Positions 47,173-56,672 of a stretch of 64,000 nucleotides of DNA are shown here, one piece after another. The notes under the pieces are model-generated. The model was given only the letters and a program-made list of their open reading frames with translations, ran no database searches and was not told the origin of the DNA. The translations under genes were made by a program, and so were the position numbers. Source of the stretch: an uncultured Sulfolobales archaeon (GTDB lineage: Archaea; Thermoproteota; Thermoprotei_A; Sulfolobales; NBVN01). Numbering within the stretch: position 1 is the first letter of the stretch; each line of letters begins with the position of its first letter. Location: contig CALJEN010000004.1 in NCBI GenBank assembly GCA_938073905.1, positions 1 through 64,000 of the forward strand, written 5' to 3'.

Positions 47173-48918
47173 GTGTGGACAACGACGGCGTGGATAGTGA
47201 CGTCCGCGTGGCCGTACGTCAACGGGGTCCCCCATCTGGGCACTCTTGTGGGTAGCGTGCTCTCCGCAGACGTCTTCGCGAGATATCTGAGGATGAGGGG
47301 GCGGAGGGTCGTCTTCGTGAGCGGGAGCGACGAGCACGGCACGGTCATAGAGGTCGAGGCGAGGAGAAAGGGCCTCGAGCCCAGGACCTTCACGGATCAG
47401 GCGCACAGTTACATAACGCACGTCTGGGAGCTGTGGAACGTCTCGTTCAGCAACTACACCAGGACGGAGTCCGAAGTCCACAAGGAGTTCGTCCGAGACC
47501 TCCTCCTGGATGTCGAGAGGAACGGGTACGTGGACGTCCGCGAGCAGCTCGTCGCGTGGTGCCCCAGAGACAGGCAGCACCTGCCCGACAGGTTCATAGC
47601 CGGCACCTGCCCCTACTGCGGGTACCCCGATGCGCACGGAGACCAGTGCGACAGGTGCGGCAGAGTGCTGGACCCCGAGCTCCTGGTCGAGCCCAGGTGC
47701 GTCTTCTGCGGCAGCAGACCCGCGTTCCTGACCAAGAAGCACTGGTTCTTCAGGCTCGACAAGCTGAGCGACAGGATCCACGAGTGGCTGAGAGACCACG
47801 GGCTGCTGAGCGAGAAGGTGAAGAGCTACTCGCTCTCCTGGATAAGGTCGGGGCTGGAGGCGAGAGCCATCACTAGGGACGTCGAGTGGGGCATCCCGGC
47901 GCCCTTCAGAGGTTCCGAGGGCAAGACAGTCTACGTGTGGTTCGACGCCCTCCTGGGGTACGTATCTGCCACCAAGGAGTTCTTCCTGAACTCCGGGAAG
48001 CCCGGCGAGTGGCTGAGGCTATGGTCTGACCCGGAGACCATGACTGCCTACTTCATAGGCAAGGACAACATACCCTTCCACGCGATCATATTCCCGGCGC
48101 TCATCATGGCCTCGGGCAGGGGGTACAAGCTCCCGGATATAATCTCCGCCACCGAGTACCTGCTCTACGAGGGCGAGAAGTTCAGCAAGAGCAGGAGGAT
48201 AGGCGTGTGGGCCGACGAGGCCGTGGAGATATTCGGTGACGTAGACAGCTGGAGGTACGCCCTGATGAGGATGAGGCCGGAGGACAGGGACGCGAGCTTC
48301 AAGTGGAGCGAGTTCGTCAGGATGGTGAACGACGAGCTGAACGACGACATAGGGAACTTCGTCCACAGGACCCTGACGCTCATATGGAGGTACTTCGACG
48401 GCGTGGTCCCCGAAGCCGGCAGGGTCTCGGAGGACGACACCAGGGTCCTCGAGGAGCTGGAGAAGGGCTGGTCTCTCTACGTGGAGCGCATGGACAGGGC
48501 CGAGATAAGGCCGGCCACCGAGGCGATAGTTGAGCTAGCCCGGCTCGGGAACCAGTACATAACCAAGAAGGCTCCGTGGTTTAGGATAAAGGAGGACCCG
48601 GAGGACGTCAGGACGACGCTGAACGTGTGCTTCAGGCTAGGACTGTACATAGCGGTGATGCTCTACCCCATAATGCCCAAGAGCTCCGCGGCCCTCCTCG
48701 AGGTCATGGGTGTGGAGAACAGCGGGGAGCTGGTGGTGAGGGAGAGCCCCCTCGAGCTGCTCAGGAGCGGGCAGAGGATCGGGAAGCCCAAGGTCGTCTT
48801 CACCAAGATACCGAAGGAGCTGGCGGAGGTGCTGCTAGACCCCGCCAAGAGAGAGAAGCTGCTAAGCGCCGTGAGGGAGAGGGTCAACGCCCGGAGGCCC
48901 GACGCTCTCAAGTTCTAG
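47173..48918 (+). CDS. metG: Methionyl-tRNA synthetase
   Basis: Charges tRNA-Met. Class I signatures: HLGT (21-24, the HIGH motif) and KFSKSRR (336, the KMSKS motif). A double zinc-knuckle domain is visible (CPRDRQHLPD, CPYCGYPDAHGDQCDRC, CVFCGS). The anticodon-binding helical domain follows. 581 residues; there is no C-terminal tRNA-binding extension, which many archaea encode separately. GTG 47173 fits the promoter just upstream. Confidence 0.97.
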   Translation: MWTTTAWIVTSAWPYVNGVPHLGTLVGSVLSADVFARYLRMRGRRVVFVSGSDEHGTVIEVEARRKGLEPRTFTDQAHSYITHVWELWNVSFSNYTRTESEVHKEFVRDLLLDVERNGYVDVREQLVAWCPRDRQHLPDRFIAGTCPYCGYPDAHGDQCDRCGRVLDPELLVEPRCVFCGSRPAFLTKKHWFFRLDKLSDRIHEWLRDHGLLSEKVKSYSLSWIRSGLEARAITRDVEWGIPAPFRGSEGKTVYVWFDALLGYVSATKEFFLNSGKPGEWLRLWSDPETMTAYFIGKDNIPFHAIIFPALIMASGRGYKLPDIISATEYLLYEGEKFSKSRRIGVWADEAVEIFGDVDSWRYALMRMRPEDRDASFKWSEFVRMVNDELNDDIGNFVHRTLTLIWRYFDGVVPEAGRVSEDDTRVLEELEKGWSLYVERMDRAEIRPATEAIVELARLGNQYITKKAPWFRIKEDPEDVRTTLNVCFRLGLYIAVMLYPIMPKSSAALLEVMGVENSGELVVRESPLELLRSGQRIGKPKVVFTKIPKELAEVLLDPAKREKLLSAVRERVNARRPDALKF

Positions 48919-48953
48919 CCGATCTAGCCGAGCGGGCCGCGACCTCGGCAGGC

Positions 48954-50687
48954 CTAGAGCGCGACCGTCGCCAGGCCCAGCAACTCCACCAGCCTGCGGT
49001 GGAGCTCCTCCAAGCCCACGCGTATCTGCTGCCTCGTGTCCCGGTCTCTGATCGTCACCGTGCCGTCGCTCAGCGTCTGGAAGTCCACGGTCACGGCGTA
49101 GGGAACTCCCACCTCGTCCGCCCTCGCGTACCTCCTCCCTATGCTGCCGCTCTCGTCGTAGATCACCGTGAACCCCAACTTCATCAGCTTCGCGTACACC
49201 TCCCTGGCCACCCTCGCCAGCTCCTCCCTCTCCAGCAGCGGGAAGACGGCCACCCTCACCGGCGCGACCCTCTTGGGTATCCTCAGGACGACTCTGTCCT
49301 CCTCCTCCGTATAGGCCTTGTCGAGGACTACCAGCACTAGCCTCTCGGCGCCGAACGAGGGCTCCGCCACGTGGGGCACGATTCTAGTCCCGGACACCTT
49401 CTCCCTCTCCCTAACCACCCTGATGGCAGTCTTCGGCACCTCGAACCCGGCCAGGGTCACGGTCTCCCCGGGGCTCTCTAGGGCCCTCTTCACCTCGTCC
49501 GGGCCTATCCTCTTGATGGCCTCCAGGAAGAGGGGCATCGACCGACCGAGGGCTCTGCCCAAGACTGACTTGTCCACCACGACCCTCTCTACCTCCACGG
49601 TCGCGGGCTCCTTGAAGGGCTTGAACACGGTCATGTCCTCTCCGGAGAACTCCATGTGCCTCCTGAGGTCGTAGTCGGTCCTGTAGGCGTGACCAGATAC
49701 CTCGATCCAGCCCCAGCGGCTTATCTTGACCAGCTGGTCGAACGTCTGGGCCGAGTAGTGAGCCTTCTCGTGGGGCAGCTTCTCCTCGAAGTACATCTCA
49801 CCGTACTCTACCCCGAGCTCCTTGACGAAGTCCCTGGCGACGCACATCCAGTAGCCCAGCCACTTGTTCTTGATCATTCCCTCGCTGACCGCCTCGACTA
49901 CGTCCACCTCGAAGGGCTTCTCCTCTCCCCTCGACCTCGCTTCCGCCGGCAGCAACCTCAGCTTTCCGGAGAACCTGTCCCACGGCGGGTCGTCGCCCTC
50001 GGGGTCGTGGAAGAACTCCACCTCCATTATCGTGAACTCCCTCAGCCTCACCATCCCCTGCCTGGGGGATATCTCGTTTCTGGCCACCCTCCCGATCTGG
50101 GCTACCCCGAGCGGAAGCCTCTCCCTCATCGCCACGAAGACTCTCCTGAACGCCGAGAACATCCCCTGGGCCGCCTCGGGTCTCAGGTACCCGACGTCCG
50201 AGGAATAGGGACCTATGGTCGTCCTGAAGAGGAGGTTGAAGGCCCTGACCTCGCTGAGGTCTCCGCCGCACTGGGGACACCTGAGCCCCCTCTCCCTGAT
50301 TATGCTATCCAACTCCCTGGCGTCGCTCCCCTCGACCTTCAGTCCCGTGAGGTCCTCCACCAGGTGGTCCGCCCTGTACTTGCGCCCGCACTTGAGACAC
50401 TCGACTATGGGGTCCGTGAAGTGGTCTAGGTGGCCGCTCGCCTTGAGGAGGACCTCCGGGACTATTACCGGTGTCTCCACCTCCGTCACGAAGTCCTGGT
50501 GCTTCAGGACGAAGTACTCTCTCCACAGGTTCACTATGTTGTTCTTGAGCATCGCGCCCAGGGGCCCCAGGTCGTAGAGGCCCGCCACGCCCCCGTAGAT
50601 CTCGTACGAGGGCCAGAAGAACCCCCTTCTCTTCGCTAAATCGACTATCTTATCGTACTTGTCCTCAAGCGGCGCCGCCCCGGACAC
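48954..50687 (-). CDS. glyS: Glycyl-tRNA synthetase, archaeal/eukaryotic type
   Basis: Charges tRNA-Gly; alpha2 class II enzyme. Seen: YDKIVDLAKRRGFFWPSYEIYGGVAGLYDLGPLGAMLKNNI, a zinc finger (CLKCGRKY, CPQCGG), motif 2 region VARNEISPRQGMVRLREFTIMEVEFF, motif 3 region HVAEPSFGAERLVL and the anticodon-binding domain. The track start 50723 lies at a TATA box; GTG 50687 gives 577 residues and begins just before the conserved start. The minus-strand gene faces metG tail to tail. Confidence 0.96.
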   Translation of the reverse strand: MSGAAPLEDKYDKIVDLAKRRGFFWPSYEIYGGVAGLYDLGPLGAMLKNNIVNLWREYFVLKHQDFVTEVETPVIVPEVLLKASGHLDHFTDPIVECLKCGRKYRADHLVEDLTGLKVEGSDARELDSIIRERGLRCPQCGGDLSEVRAFNLLFRTTIGPYSSDVGYLRPEAAQGMFSAFRRVFVAMRERLPLGVAQIGRVARNEISPRQGMVRLREFTIMEVEFFHDPEGDDPPWDRFSGKLRLLPAEARSRGEEKPFEVDVVEAVSEGMIKNKWLGYWMCVARDFVKELGVEYGEMYFEEKLPHEKAHYSAQTFDQLVKISRWGWIEVSGHAYRTDYDLRRHMEFSGEDMTVFKPFKEPATVEVERVVVDKSVLGRALGRSMPLFLEAIKRIGPDEVKRALESPGETVTLAGFEVPKTAIRVVREREKVSGTRIVPHVAEPSFGAERLVLVVLDKAYTEEEDRVVLRIPKRVAPVRVAVFPLLEREELARVAREVYAKLMKLGFTVIYDESGSIGRRYARADEVGVPYAVTVDFQTLSDGTVTIRDRDTRQQIRVGLEELHRRLVELLGLATVAL

Positions 50688-50723
50688 CCATGCCCCCCGA
50701 GTCCTGCAGCAACTCCGCAGCAT

Positions 50724-50733
50724 GCTTAAATAC
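50724..50733 (-). promoter_or_regulatory. TATA box of glyS
   Basis: Minus-strand gtatttaagc, about 41 bases before GTG 50687. Confidence 0.55.
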
Positions 50734-50895
50734 TGCGACCCAGTCCCCGCTCGAGCTTTACTGCGCTACCGCACCGAGAATAGACTCCAGGATCTAGCTG
50801 GAGCAGGACCGGCTCTGCGCTCAGCCGACACACCGAGCCCGGAAGTTGCGGAGAGCTCGCATGACTCCCGCTAGGCAGTAGTCGTCTCGAGATCC

Positions 50896-51702
50896 CTAGA
50901 AGAGGGCTACCGTGCGGACGCCCTCCTTCAACATTCTCTTGACCTGGTGGCCGAGGTAGGCGTACGATGCCGCGAAGAAGGCTACGGAGTACGCTACCCC
51001 TATCACCGCGGTCGCTCCGGGACCTAGCACTGATGTCGACACCCCGAGCGAGTACCGGAGGAGCTCAGCAGGGTAGCTGAACGGGGTCAGGCAAGCCACG
51101 ATCTGAAGGGGTCGCGGCATAGCGGCGAGAGGCACGAGGCCACCGGTAGCTATCGGCAGTATCCAGCCGATGAACTCTACGACGGGTCCCACGGTTCCAG
51201 CGGCTAGCATGGTCCCGCCTAGCAGGAAAGAGTACGCCATGAGGACTAGCAGGAGCGTGCTCACGCCGACCACCAGAGCCAGGGGGTCTACCAACACGAC
51301 CTTCGGGGGTCCCACGAAGGCGCTGACTATCGCGTAGGCTATGCCCAGGGCTATGAGGTACCACGCTATCGAGACCGGCACTGTCCCCAGGTAGTGGGAG
51401 AGGAGGGGGCTTCCCGAGGCCACCACGTACTCGAGGACTCCCAGCTGCATCAGCCACCTCAGCAGCATGGCCCAGTCCCAGGTCGCTGTGCTGTAGGCTA
51501 GAAAGACGGCCATGCCGAGGAGGATCCTGGCCGCCAGGGAGCCCGCCGCCTCGCCTCCGGCGAAGAGGAGCGTCGGGCCCGTAAAGAGGGACAGCCACAC
51601 GGCTAGGGAGAGCAGCCCGTAGGTGAGCCCCTTGCTCCTGACCAGCTCTCCGACGAAGTAGGCAACCAGCACGGCCTTGGCCGCCCGCAAGAAGTCCCTC
51701 AC
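50896..51702 (-). CDS. ABC-2 type exporter permease, second
   Basis: Six hydrophobic helices over 268 residues with no large outer domain, as in DrrB/ABC-2 permeases. Segments such as GTVGPVVEFIGWILPIATGGLVPLAAMPRPLQIVA match the family pattern before the last helices. The track start 51738 overlaps the upstream gene by 40 bases; GTG 51702 overlaps its stop by four (GTGA) and is preferred. It is the last gene in a three-gene exporter operon: ATPase, permease, permease. Substrate unknown. Confidence 0.85.
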   Translation of the reverse strand: MRDFLRAAKAVLVAYFVGELVRSKGLTYGLLSLAVWLSLFTGPTLLFAGGEAAGSLAARILLGMAVFLAYSTATWDWAMLLRWLMQLGVLEYVVASGSPLLSHYLGTVPVSIAWYLIALGIAYAIVSAFVGPPKVVLVDPLALVVGVSTLLLVLMAYSFLLGGTMLAAGTVGPVVEFIGWILPIATGGLVPLAAMPRPLQIVACLTPFSYPAELLRYSLGVSTSVLGPGATAVIGVAYSVAFFAASYAYLGHQVKRMLKEGVRTVALF

Positions 51703-52508
51703 GTCTTGACCCCCTCCCTGAGCTTCTTCAGCTCCCATGCTCTCGAGGCCCGCAGCATCCCCGGACCGTAGACCACGGCAAGCGCGAGGGCTAGGGACAG
51801 GGACACCGTGACCGCTCTAGCTTCCGCCAACCCCGTCACGACCCTCTGAACGACCTCGACGCAGTGGGCGGGAGGGAGCAATGACGAGACCACGTAGAGG
51901 GGAAAGCTCATCAGCCACCTCGGGTAGTAGACCCCCATAAGCATGAGGAGTAGGGGCCTCAGGAAGCCTATGGCTCTCCAGCTCTCCCCACCGAGGGTGT
52001 AGAGCCCTAGCCCGAGGGCCGTGGCCAGAGGCACGAAAACGATCGCGGACGCCACGGACAGGAGCACCACGACCGCACCGAGCAGGACCCCCTCGATTCC
52101 TCTGTAGACTATCAGCAGCGGGAGGAGCGCCGCCGCTCCCAGGACCAGCGCGAAGAGGAACCTCGGTATCGGCATGGATATGTAGTGCACAGCCGCTTTC
52201 GTCGGGCTCGATACTATGTAGGGCAGAGTCCCGGAACTCTCGTCGTAGATGGGCCTCCACATGATATCGTCCACCACCGCCATGGTCGAGAATAGGAGGT
52301 AGCTTCCGACCACCATGAACAGCGGAGCCTCGACGCCGACCCTCTCGGCGAAAGCCTGGGGTGAGCCGGCCGCGTACCCTATCATTAGTATGAACGCCGT
52401 CGTCATGTAGGGCCAAGCCAGGTACACCGCGATGACGCTCTTCCTCCTAAAGAGGTCGGCGTACACGAGCATCATCTCGGCCCTGACCAGGTCGACCAGG
52501 CTCCCCAC
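51699..52508 (-). CDS. ABC-2 type exporter permease, first
   Basis: 269 residues with about six membrane helices (SVIAVYLAWPYMTTAFILMIGYAAG and others). The loop MAVVDDIMWRPIYDESSGTLPYIVSSPTKAAVHYI resembles the cytosolic coupling helix of ABC-2 permeases. It starts directly after the ATPase stop codon (TGAGTG) and overlaps the next permease gene. Likely forms a heterodimer with that permease. Confidence 0.85.
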   Translation of the reverse strand: MGSLVDLVRAEMMLVYADLFRRKSVIAVYLAWPYMTTAFILMIGYAAGSPQAFAERVGVEAPLFMVVGSYLLFSTMAVVDDIMWRPIYDESSGTLPYIVSSPTKAAVHYISMPIPRFLFALVLGAAALLPLLIVYRGIEGVLLGAVVVLLSVASAIVFVPLATALGLGLYTLGGESWRAIGFLRPLLLMLMGVYYPRWLMSFPLYVVSSLLPPAHCVEVVQRVVTGLAEARAVTVSLSLALALAVVYGPGMLRASRAWELKKLREGVKT

Positions 52509-53540
52509 TCAGGCTCCCCTCTCGGTGAAGTATACGAATACGTCCTCGAGCGTGGGCTCCTCTATCTTAAGCCGAGCGATCTCGACCCCTCTCGAGGTGA
52601 CGACCCTCACGAGGTCGTCGAGGACCTCCTCCGGCCTTCTCGCTAACACCCTGAGCACGAAGAGCCCTTCGGGAGTCTGCATAGGTTCTCTGACCTCGAG
52701 GCCGTAGCTCCTTATCTCGTCGGCGAGGCCCTCCGGAACCCGCTCCAGGTGCAGCTCTAGAGTGCGCACCTTTGGGAGCTTGCTCTTGAGCTCCTCCGGA
52801 GTCCCCTCGGCCACCACCTCCCCCCTGTTTATCAGTATGACCCTGTCGCAGACGAACTCTACCTCGAACATATTGTGCGAAGTGTAGAGAACGGTCTTGC
52901 CGTCCCTGGTGGCGAGGTCTCTCACCAGAGTCCTGATCCTCCTAGCCGACGGTGGGTCGAGGCCCAGGGTAGGCTCGTCTAGGAGCAGCACCGGCGGGTC
53001 TTTGAGCAGGGCTCTGGCGAGAGCTAACCTAGCCTTCATGCCGAGGCTGTACTCCTCGTAGAGCCTATCGCTCCCTCCGAGCTCCTTGAGTCCGACGAGG
53101 TCTAGGAGGTAGTCCACTCTCCTCCTGAGCTCCCCCATCTCCATCCCGTAGAGGGAGCCGAAGTAGACAAGGTTCTCCCTCCCCGTAAGCCTTCCGTAGA
53201 AGCCCTTCTCCACGGTCAGCATTATCCCGATGACCCTGCGGACGCTCTGGGCCTCGCGAACCACGTCGTGCCCCAGTACCGACGCGTGGCCGGAGTCCGG
53301 CAGGAGGAGGGTCGAGAGTATCTTGATGGTAGTCGTCTTGCCGGCGCCGTTAGGGCCCAGGAGCCCGACGACCTCTCCGGCCCTGACCCTGAAGGAGACC
53401 CCCCTGAGCGCGTCCACTCTCTCGGTGAGATTCCGGAAGAGCCCCACGCGCTTCTTAGTAATATACCTCTTAACCAGCTTCTCCGCCACTATCGCGTCGT
53501 TCGCCAACCTCCATTCCCGCACCCTATCCAGCTGCGACAT
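52509..53540 (-). CDS. ABC exporter ATP-binding subunit (DrrA-like)
   Basis: Seen: Walker A GPNGAGKTTT, an ABC signature variant YSLGMKARL, Walker B VLLLDEPTLGLD, and the switch region YTSHNMFEVEFVC. After the ~230-residue nucleotide-binding domain come ~80 residues typical of DrrA-like exporters (VRTLELHLERVPEGLADEI, LEDVFVYFT). The track ORF to 53921 is read too far upstream; ATG 53540 gives 343 residues with a natural start MSQLDRVREW. It lies upstream of two permeases and divergent from the flavodiiron gene. Confidence 0.92.
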   Translation of the reverse strand: MSQLDRVREWRLANDAIVAEKLVKRYITKKRVGLFRNLTERVDALRGVSFRVRAGEVVGLLGPNGAGKTTTIKILSTLLLPDSGHASVLGHDVVREAQSVRRVIGIMLTVEKGFYGRLTGRENLVYFGSLYGMEMGELRRRVDYLLDLVGLKELGGSDRLYEEYSLGMKARLALARALLKDPPVLLLDEPTLGLDPPSARRIRTLVRDLATRDGKTVLYTSHNMFEVEFVCDRVILINRGEVVAEGTPEELKSKLPKVRTLELHLERVPEGLADEIRSYGLEVREPMQTPEGLFVLRVLARRPEEVLDDLVRVVTSRGVEIARLKIEEPTLEDVFVYFTERGA

Positions 53541-53660
53541 AAATTCTCTGGCATCGTGGGCTGACGGCCAAAGCGCGAAGCCTCTCGAGATGTTAAATTG
53601 GTGACCGGAGATACTGTAGCGGGAAGCGCCTTGAGTTGCTCTGACCCTAGAGGAATCTCC

Positions 53661-54875
53661 TTGGGGCCTAGGCAGATAGCCGACGGAGTGTACTGGGTCG
53701 GGGTAAACGACTGCCTCAAGGACCTCTTCGAGTCCCTGTGGCCGATACCGGACGGGGTCTCCTACAACGCCTACGCGGTGGTCGGGTCCGAGGGCGCGGC
53801 CATCATAGACGGAGTGGACGAGCACCTGACCTACGAGTACGTCGAGAAGATCAGGGAGGTCGTGGGAGACCTGGGGAGGGTGAAGTATATCGTGATCAAC
53901 CACCTGGAGCCAGACCACCACGCCTCTACTCCGAGGCTCCTCGAGCTGGCGGAGAACGCCGTCGTGCTCGTGTCCACCGTGGGAGCCAGGATCTTGGAGT
54001 CCCTATACCGAGTCCCCAGAGAGAGGATCGTGGAGGTCAAGGACGGAGAGAGGGTGAGCCTGGGAGACAAGACCCTCAGGTTCGTATACACGCCGTGGCT
54101 CCACTGGCCGGAGACCATGATGACCTACCTCGAGGAGGGGGGAGTGCTGTTCAGCTGCGACGCCTTCGGGTCCTACGGGGCCCTAGTCCGCGGGATCTTC
54201 GACGACGAGGTAGACCTCGATTACTACCTGGAGGAGGCCAAGAGGTACTTCTCCAACATCGTGTTCAAGTACTCGAAGAATGTCCTGGAGGCCGTAGACA
54301 AGATAGAGAAGCTCGGTCTGGAGATAAGGATCCTCGCACCGTCCCACGGACCCGTCTACAGGAAGCGAATTAGCGAGATAATCAGCCTGTACAGAGACCT
54401 CTCCCTGCCCAAGCCGTGCGCTAGGGCGACCGTGGTCTACGGGTCGATGTACGGGAGGACCGAGGAGGTCGTCCAGACGATAGAGAGGGTCCTGGAGAGG
54501 AGCGGGGTCTCGGTAGACCTAGTCGACGCCGCTAGAACGCACCCGTCCTACACGCTGAGCCTCGTGGCCGAGTCCGCCGCGGTGGTCTTCGTCTTCCCCA
54601 CGTACGACGCCTCGGTGTTCCCGCCGGTGCGCGAGGTCATCAACTACCTCCACGTCAAGCAGGCCGGGAGGGGCAGGCTCGCAGCGGTCGTGAACACCTT
54701 CTCCTGGGGACCCTCGGCCAAGGAGGCCGTGGACGCGCTGAGCAGAGCGGGCTTTCAGATACTCGAGCCGGTGGTGAGCACGAAATCCCTACCGAGCCCC
54801 GAGGACAGGAGGAAGATCGAGGAGCTCGCGGAGAGGCTCTCCTCGGAGCTGAGAAAGTTCGGCAGCTGCGCGTAG
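53661..54875 (+). CDS. Flavodiiron protein (A-type flavoprotein, FprA-like)
   Basis: Reduces O2 to water or NO to N2O, protecting anaerobes. The metallo-beta-lactamase-like domain has diiron ligands HLEPDHH, LHWPETM, SCDAFGSYG and APSHGPVY. The C-terminal flavodoxin domain starts at ATVVYGSMYGRTEEVV and includes VVNTFSWGPSAKEA. Length about 404 residues, normal for two domains; there is no rubredoxin extension. The track start is GTG 53598; TTG 53661 gives the usual family start (GPRQIADGVYWVG) with GAGG before it; TTG 53631 is possible. No rubredoxin is next to it. Confidence 0.94.
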   Translation: MGPRQIADGVYWVGVNDCLKDLFESLWPIPDGVSYNAYAVVGSEGAAIIDGVDEHLTYEYVEKIREVVGDLGRVKYIVINHLEPDHHASTPRLLELAENAVVLVSTVGARILESLYRVPRERIVEVKDGERVSLGDKTLRFVYTPWLHWPETMMTYLEEGGVLFSCDAFGSYGALVRGIFDDEVDLDYYLEEAKRYFSNIVFKYSKNVLEAVDKIEKLGLEIRILAPSHGPVYRKRISEIISLYRDLSLPKPCARATVVYGSMYGRTEEVVQTIERVLERSGVSVDLVDAARTHPSYTLSLVAESAAVVFVFPTYDASVFPPVREVINYLHVKQAGRGRLAAVVNTFSWGPSAKEAVDALSRAGFQILEPVVSTKSLPSPEDRRKIEELAERLSSELRKFGSCA

Positions 54876-54901
54876 GGCTACGGCTCTCCCGGAGCGTCAA
54901 A

Positions 54902-54911
54902 GCTTTTTACC
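54902..54911 (+). promoter_or_regulatory. TATA box of the Rpo12-like gene
   Basis: gctttttacc, about 40 bases before GTG 54947. Confidence 0.5.
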
Positions 54912-54946
54912 CAAGTAAGCCGATTACTAGCAGAGGGTCAGCGGAG

Positions 54947-55126
54947 GTGGCGCCCGTCTACTACAGGTGCTGGTCGTGTGGCAGGGTCTTCGAGAAGCGC
55001 GAGCTCGAGCCCTTCGCTGAGAGGGCTCTCAGGGAGGGCTACGCCTTCATACGCTGCCCCATGTGCGGCTCGAAGCTGATAGTCAAGGCCAGGAAGGGCG
55101 CGCCGGTCAAGGTGGAGGCGGTCTAG
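54947..55126 (+). CDS. Rpo12/RpoP-like zinc-ribbon protein (not in ORF track)
   Basis: A 59-residue protein below the ORF-track length cut. Two CxxC pairs (CWSCGRVF and CPMCGSKL) frame a ~25-residue spacer, followed by KARKGAPVKVEAV. This matches the small RNA polymerase subunit Rpo12 (RpoP), with a spacer longer than usual. GTG 54947 is preceded by GCGGAGG, and a TATA box lies upstream. Other short zinc-ribbon proteins are possible, so the call is moderate. Confidence 0.7.
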   Translation: MAPVYYRCWSCGRVFEKRELEPFAERALREGYAFIRCPMCGSKLIVKARKGAPVKVEAV

Positions 55127-55234
55127 CTCTCTCTTCGGCGGGCCCGTCACCGAGTCTGCTCTCCCGAGGAGACGGCTAGCCGGCCGCAGCGGACCGGCAA
55201 CCGGCGCCCGGTCGCGGACTCCCGGGCCAACGCA

Positions 55235-55244
55235 CTTTTATTAC
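55235..55244 (+). promoter_or_regulatory. TATA box of the second pcna gene
   Basis: cttttattac, about 35 bases before ATG 55275. The rest of the 150-base spacer shows no gene. Confidence 0.55.
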
Positions 55245-55274
55245 TTCACGCCGCAGTAGCTGCTCGGTGCCGAG

Positions 55275-56027
55275 ATGTTCAAGCTAGTTTATGGTGACGG
55301 GGGCAGGTTCAAGAAGATCCTCTTGGGAGCTGTCAAGCCCCTCGACGCGGTCCCCATCAGGGTCGCTCCGGAGGGGCTCGAGCTCAGGGCTCTCACCCCG
55401 GACAAGAACATGATGATAGAGGTGGTGATCCCGAGTGCGGCCTTCGAGGCCATCGAGGTGGAGTCCGAGACTACGCTAACCCTCTCCAGGGACCACTTCC
55501 TGAGGGGGGTCAGGAGGGCCGGCAAGAGGGATAGCGTGACCCTGTCCTACGAGAGGGCTTCCAGATACCTGAGGCTCCTGCTGACCAACATAAAGACGGG
55601 GGTCGAGCGAGAGTTCGCCGTGGAGATAAGCGAGGCCGCCAGCGAGCTCGTCGAGCCCATCCAGATAGAGCTGCAGGTCAGGTTCCAGATATCCACCGAC
55701 GACCTCGGGAGGCTGATCAGGGACGTGAAGATAGTCGGGGACGAGCTGGAGCTGGTATACAAGAAAGGCTCCATCGAGGTCTCGAGCGTCTCGGAGGGCA
55801 GGTCATACAGGACCACCTTAGCCCTCGATAGACCCCTCTATCAGCTCGAATCGAGGGAGGCGACGGTCAGCAGCAAGTACGATGTGGACTACCTGAAGAT
55901 GGCGCTCACGGCTCTGTCGGCCGCGGACCTCGTAAACGTGGAATACGGTTCGGCCCTTCCACTGAAGATCTACGCCCAGCTAGAGGACGGCTCCAGGGTA
56001 TCCGCCTGGATCGCGCCGCGCGTCTAG
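55275..56027 (+). CDS. pcn: DNA polymerase sliding clamp PCNA, second paralogue
   Basis: Second sliding clamp in the window. Seen: FKKILLGAVKPLDAVPIRVAPEGLELRALTPDKNMMIEVVIPSAAFEAIE, the centre-of-domain pattern, the interdomain loop region and the C-terminal VNVEYGSALPLKIYAQLEDGSRVSAWIAPRV. 250 residues. It is only distantly alike to the clamp at 44294 and would be a different subunit of a heteromeric ring. Single gene with own promoter, upstream of the translation operon. Confidence 0.95.
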   Translation: MFKLVYGDGGRFKKILLGAVKPLDAVPIRVAPEGLELRALTPDKNMMIEVVIPSAAFEAIEVESETTLTLSRDHFLRGVRRAGKRDSVTLSYERASRYLRLLLTNIKTGVEREFAVEISEAASELVEPIQIELQVRFQISTDDLGRLIRDVKIVGDELELVYKKGSIEVSSVSEGRSYRTTLALDRPLYQLESREATVSSKYDVDYLKMALTALSAADLVNVEYGSALPLKIYAQLEDGSRVSAWIAPRV

Positions 56028-56160
56028 CCCCCACCGCAGAGCCCGACAAGTGCGGTCAGCGGCACCGGCTCGGCCGAGTTCTGGACTTCGGTGCTCGCCT
56101 CGGTCGGCCCCGGCTGGCGTGGCTAGACAGCGCGGCCCCGGCCTGGCCGAGGCCTTGGAA

Positions 56161-56170
56161 AGCCTTTTAA
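56161..56170 (+). promoter_or_regulatory. TATA box of the rps19e operon
   Basis: agccttttaa, about 35 bases before ATG 56202, heads a run of eight tightly spaced genes. Confidence 0.55.
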
Positions 56171-56201
56171 CTAGCTAGCCTCCTAGAGCTGGGTCTGGGA
56201 G

Positions 56202-56663
56202 ATGGTGACCGCCAAGGAGGTGCCAGCAGACGCCCTGATAAGGAGGCTGAGCGAGTACCTGAAAGAGAACGTGAGAGAGCTCAGACCCCCACTGTGGACT
56301 CCCTTCGTCAAGCTGGGAGTCCACAAGGAGAACAGCCCGGGAGACCAGGACTGGTGGTACATGAGGGCAGCGAGCATCTTGAGGAAGCTGGCCGTATCGG
56401 AGGAACCCGTGGGACTGAACACCTTTAGTGTGGTCTACGGCGGGCTGAAGAGGAGGGGCTCTGCTCCTCCACACTTCAGGAGGGCTTCCAGGAACCACGT
56501 GAGGAAGATACTGCAGCAGCTCGAGAGGGCCGGCCTGGTGACCAGGACTCCAAGGGGCAGGGTTCTGAGCCCCAAGGGTCAATCCCTGCTCAGCTCAATA
56601 GCTCACGAGGTGTTCGCCGAGCTGGTCAGGGAGAGGCCCGAGCTCTCCAAGTACGGGGCCTAG
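56202..56663 (+). CDS. rps19e: 30S ribosomal protein S19e
   Basis: Archaeal/eukaryotic small-subunit protein. Seen: VPADALIRRLSEYLKENV, PLWTPFVKLGVHKENSPGDQDWWYMRAASILRKLAV, YGGLKRRGSAPPHFRRASRNHVRKILQQLERAGLV, and the tail RGRVLSPKGQSLLSSIA. 153 residues is normal. First gene of the operon that runs through ftsY. Confidence 0.97.
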   Translation: MVTAKEVPADALIRRLSEYLKENVRELRPPLWTPFVKLGVHKENSPGDQDWWYMRAASILRKLAVSEEPVGLNTFSVVYGGLKRRGSAPPHFRRASRNHVRKILQQLERAGLVTRTPRGRVLSPKGQSLLSSIAHEVFAELVRERPELSKYGA

Positions 56664-56672
56664 GGGGTAGAG

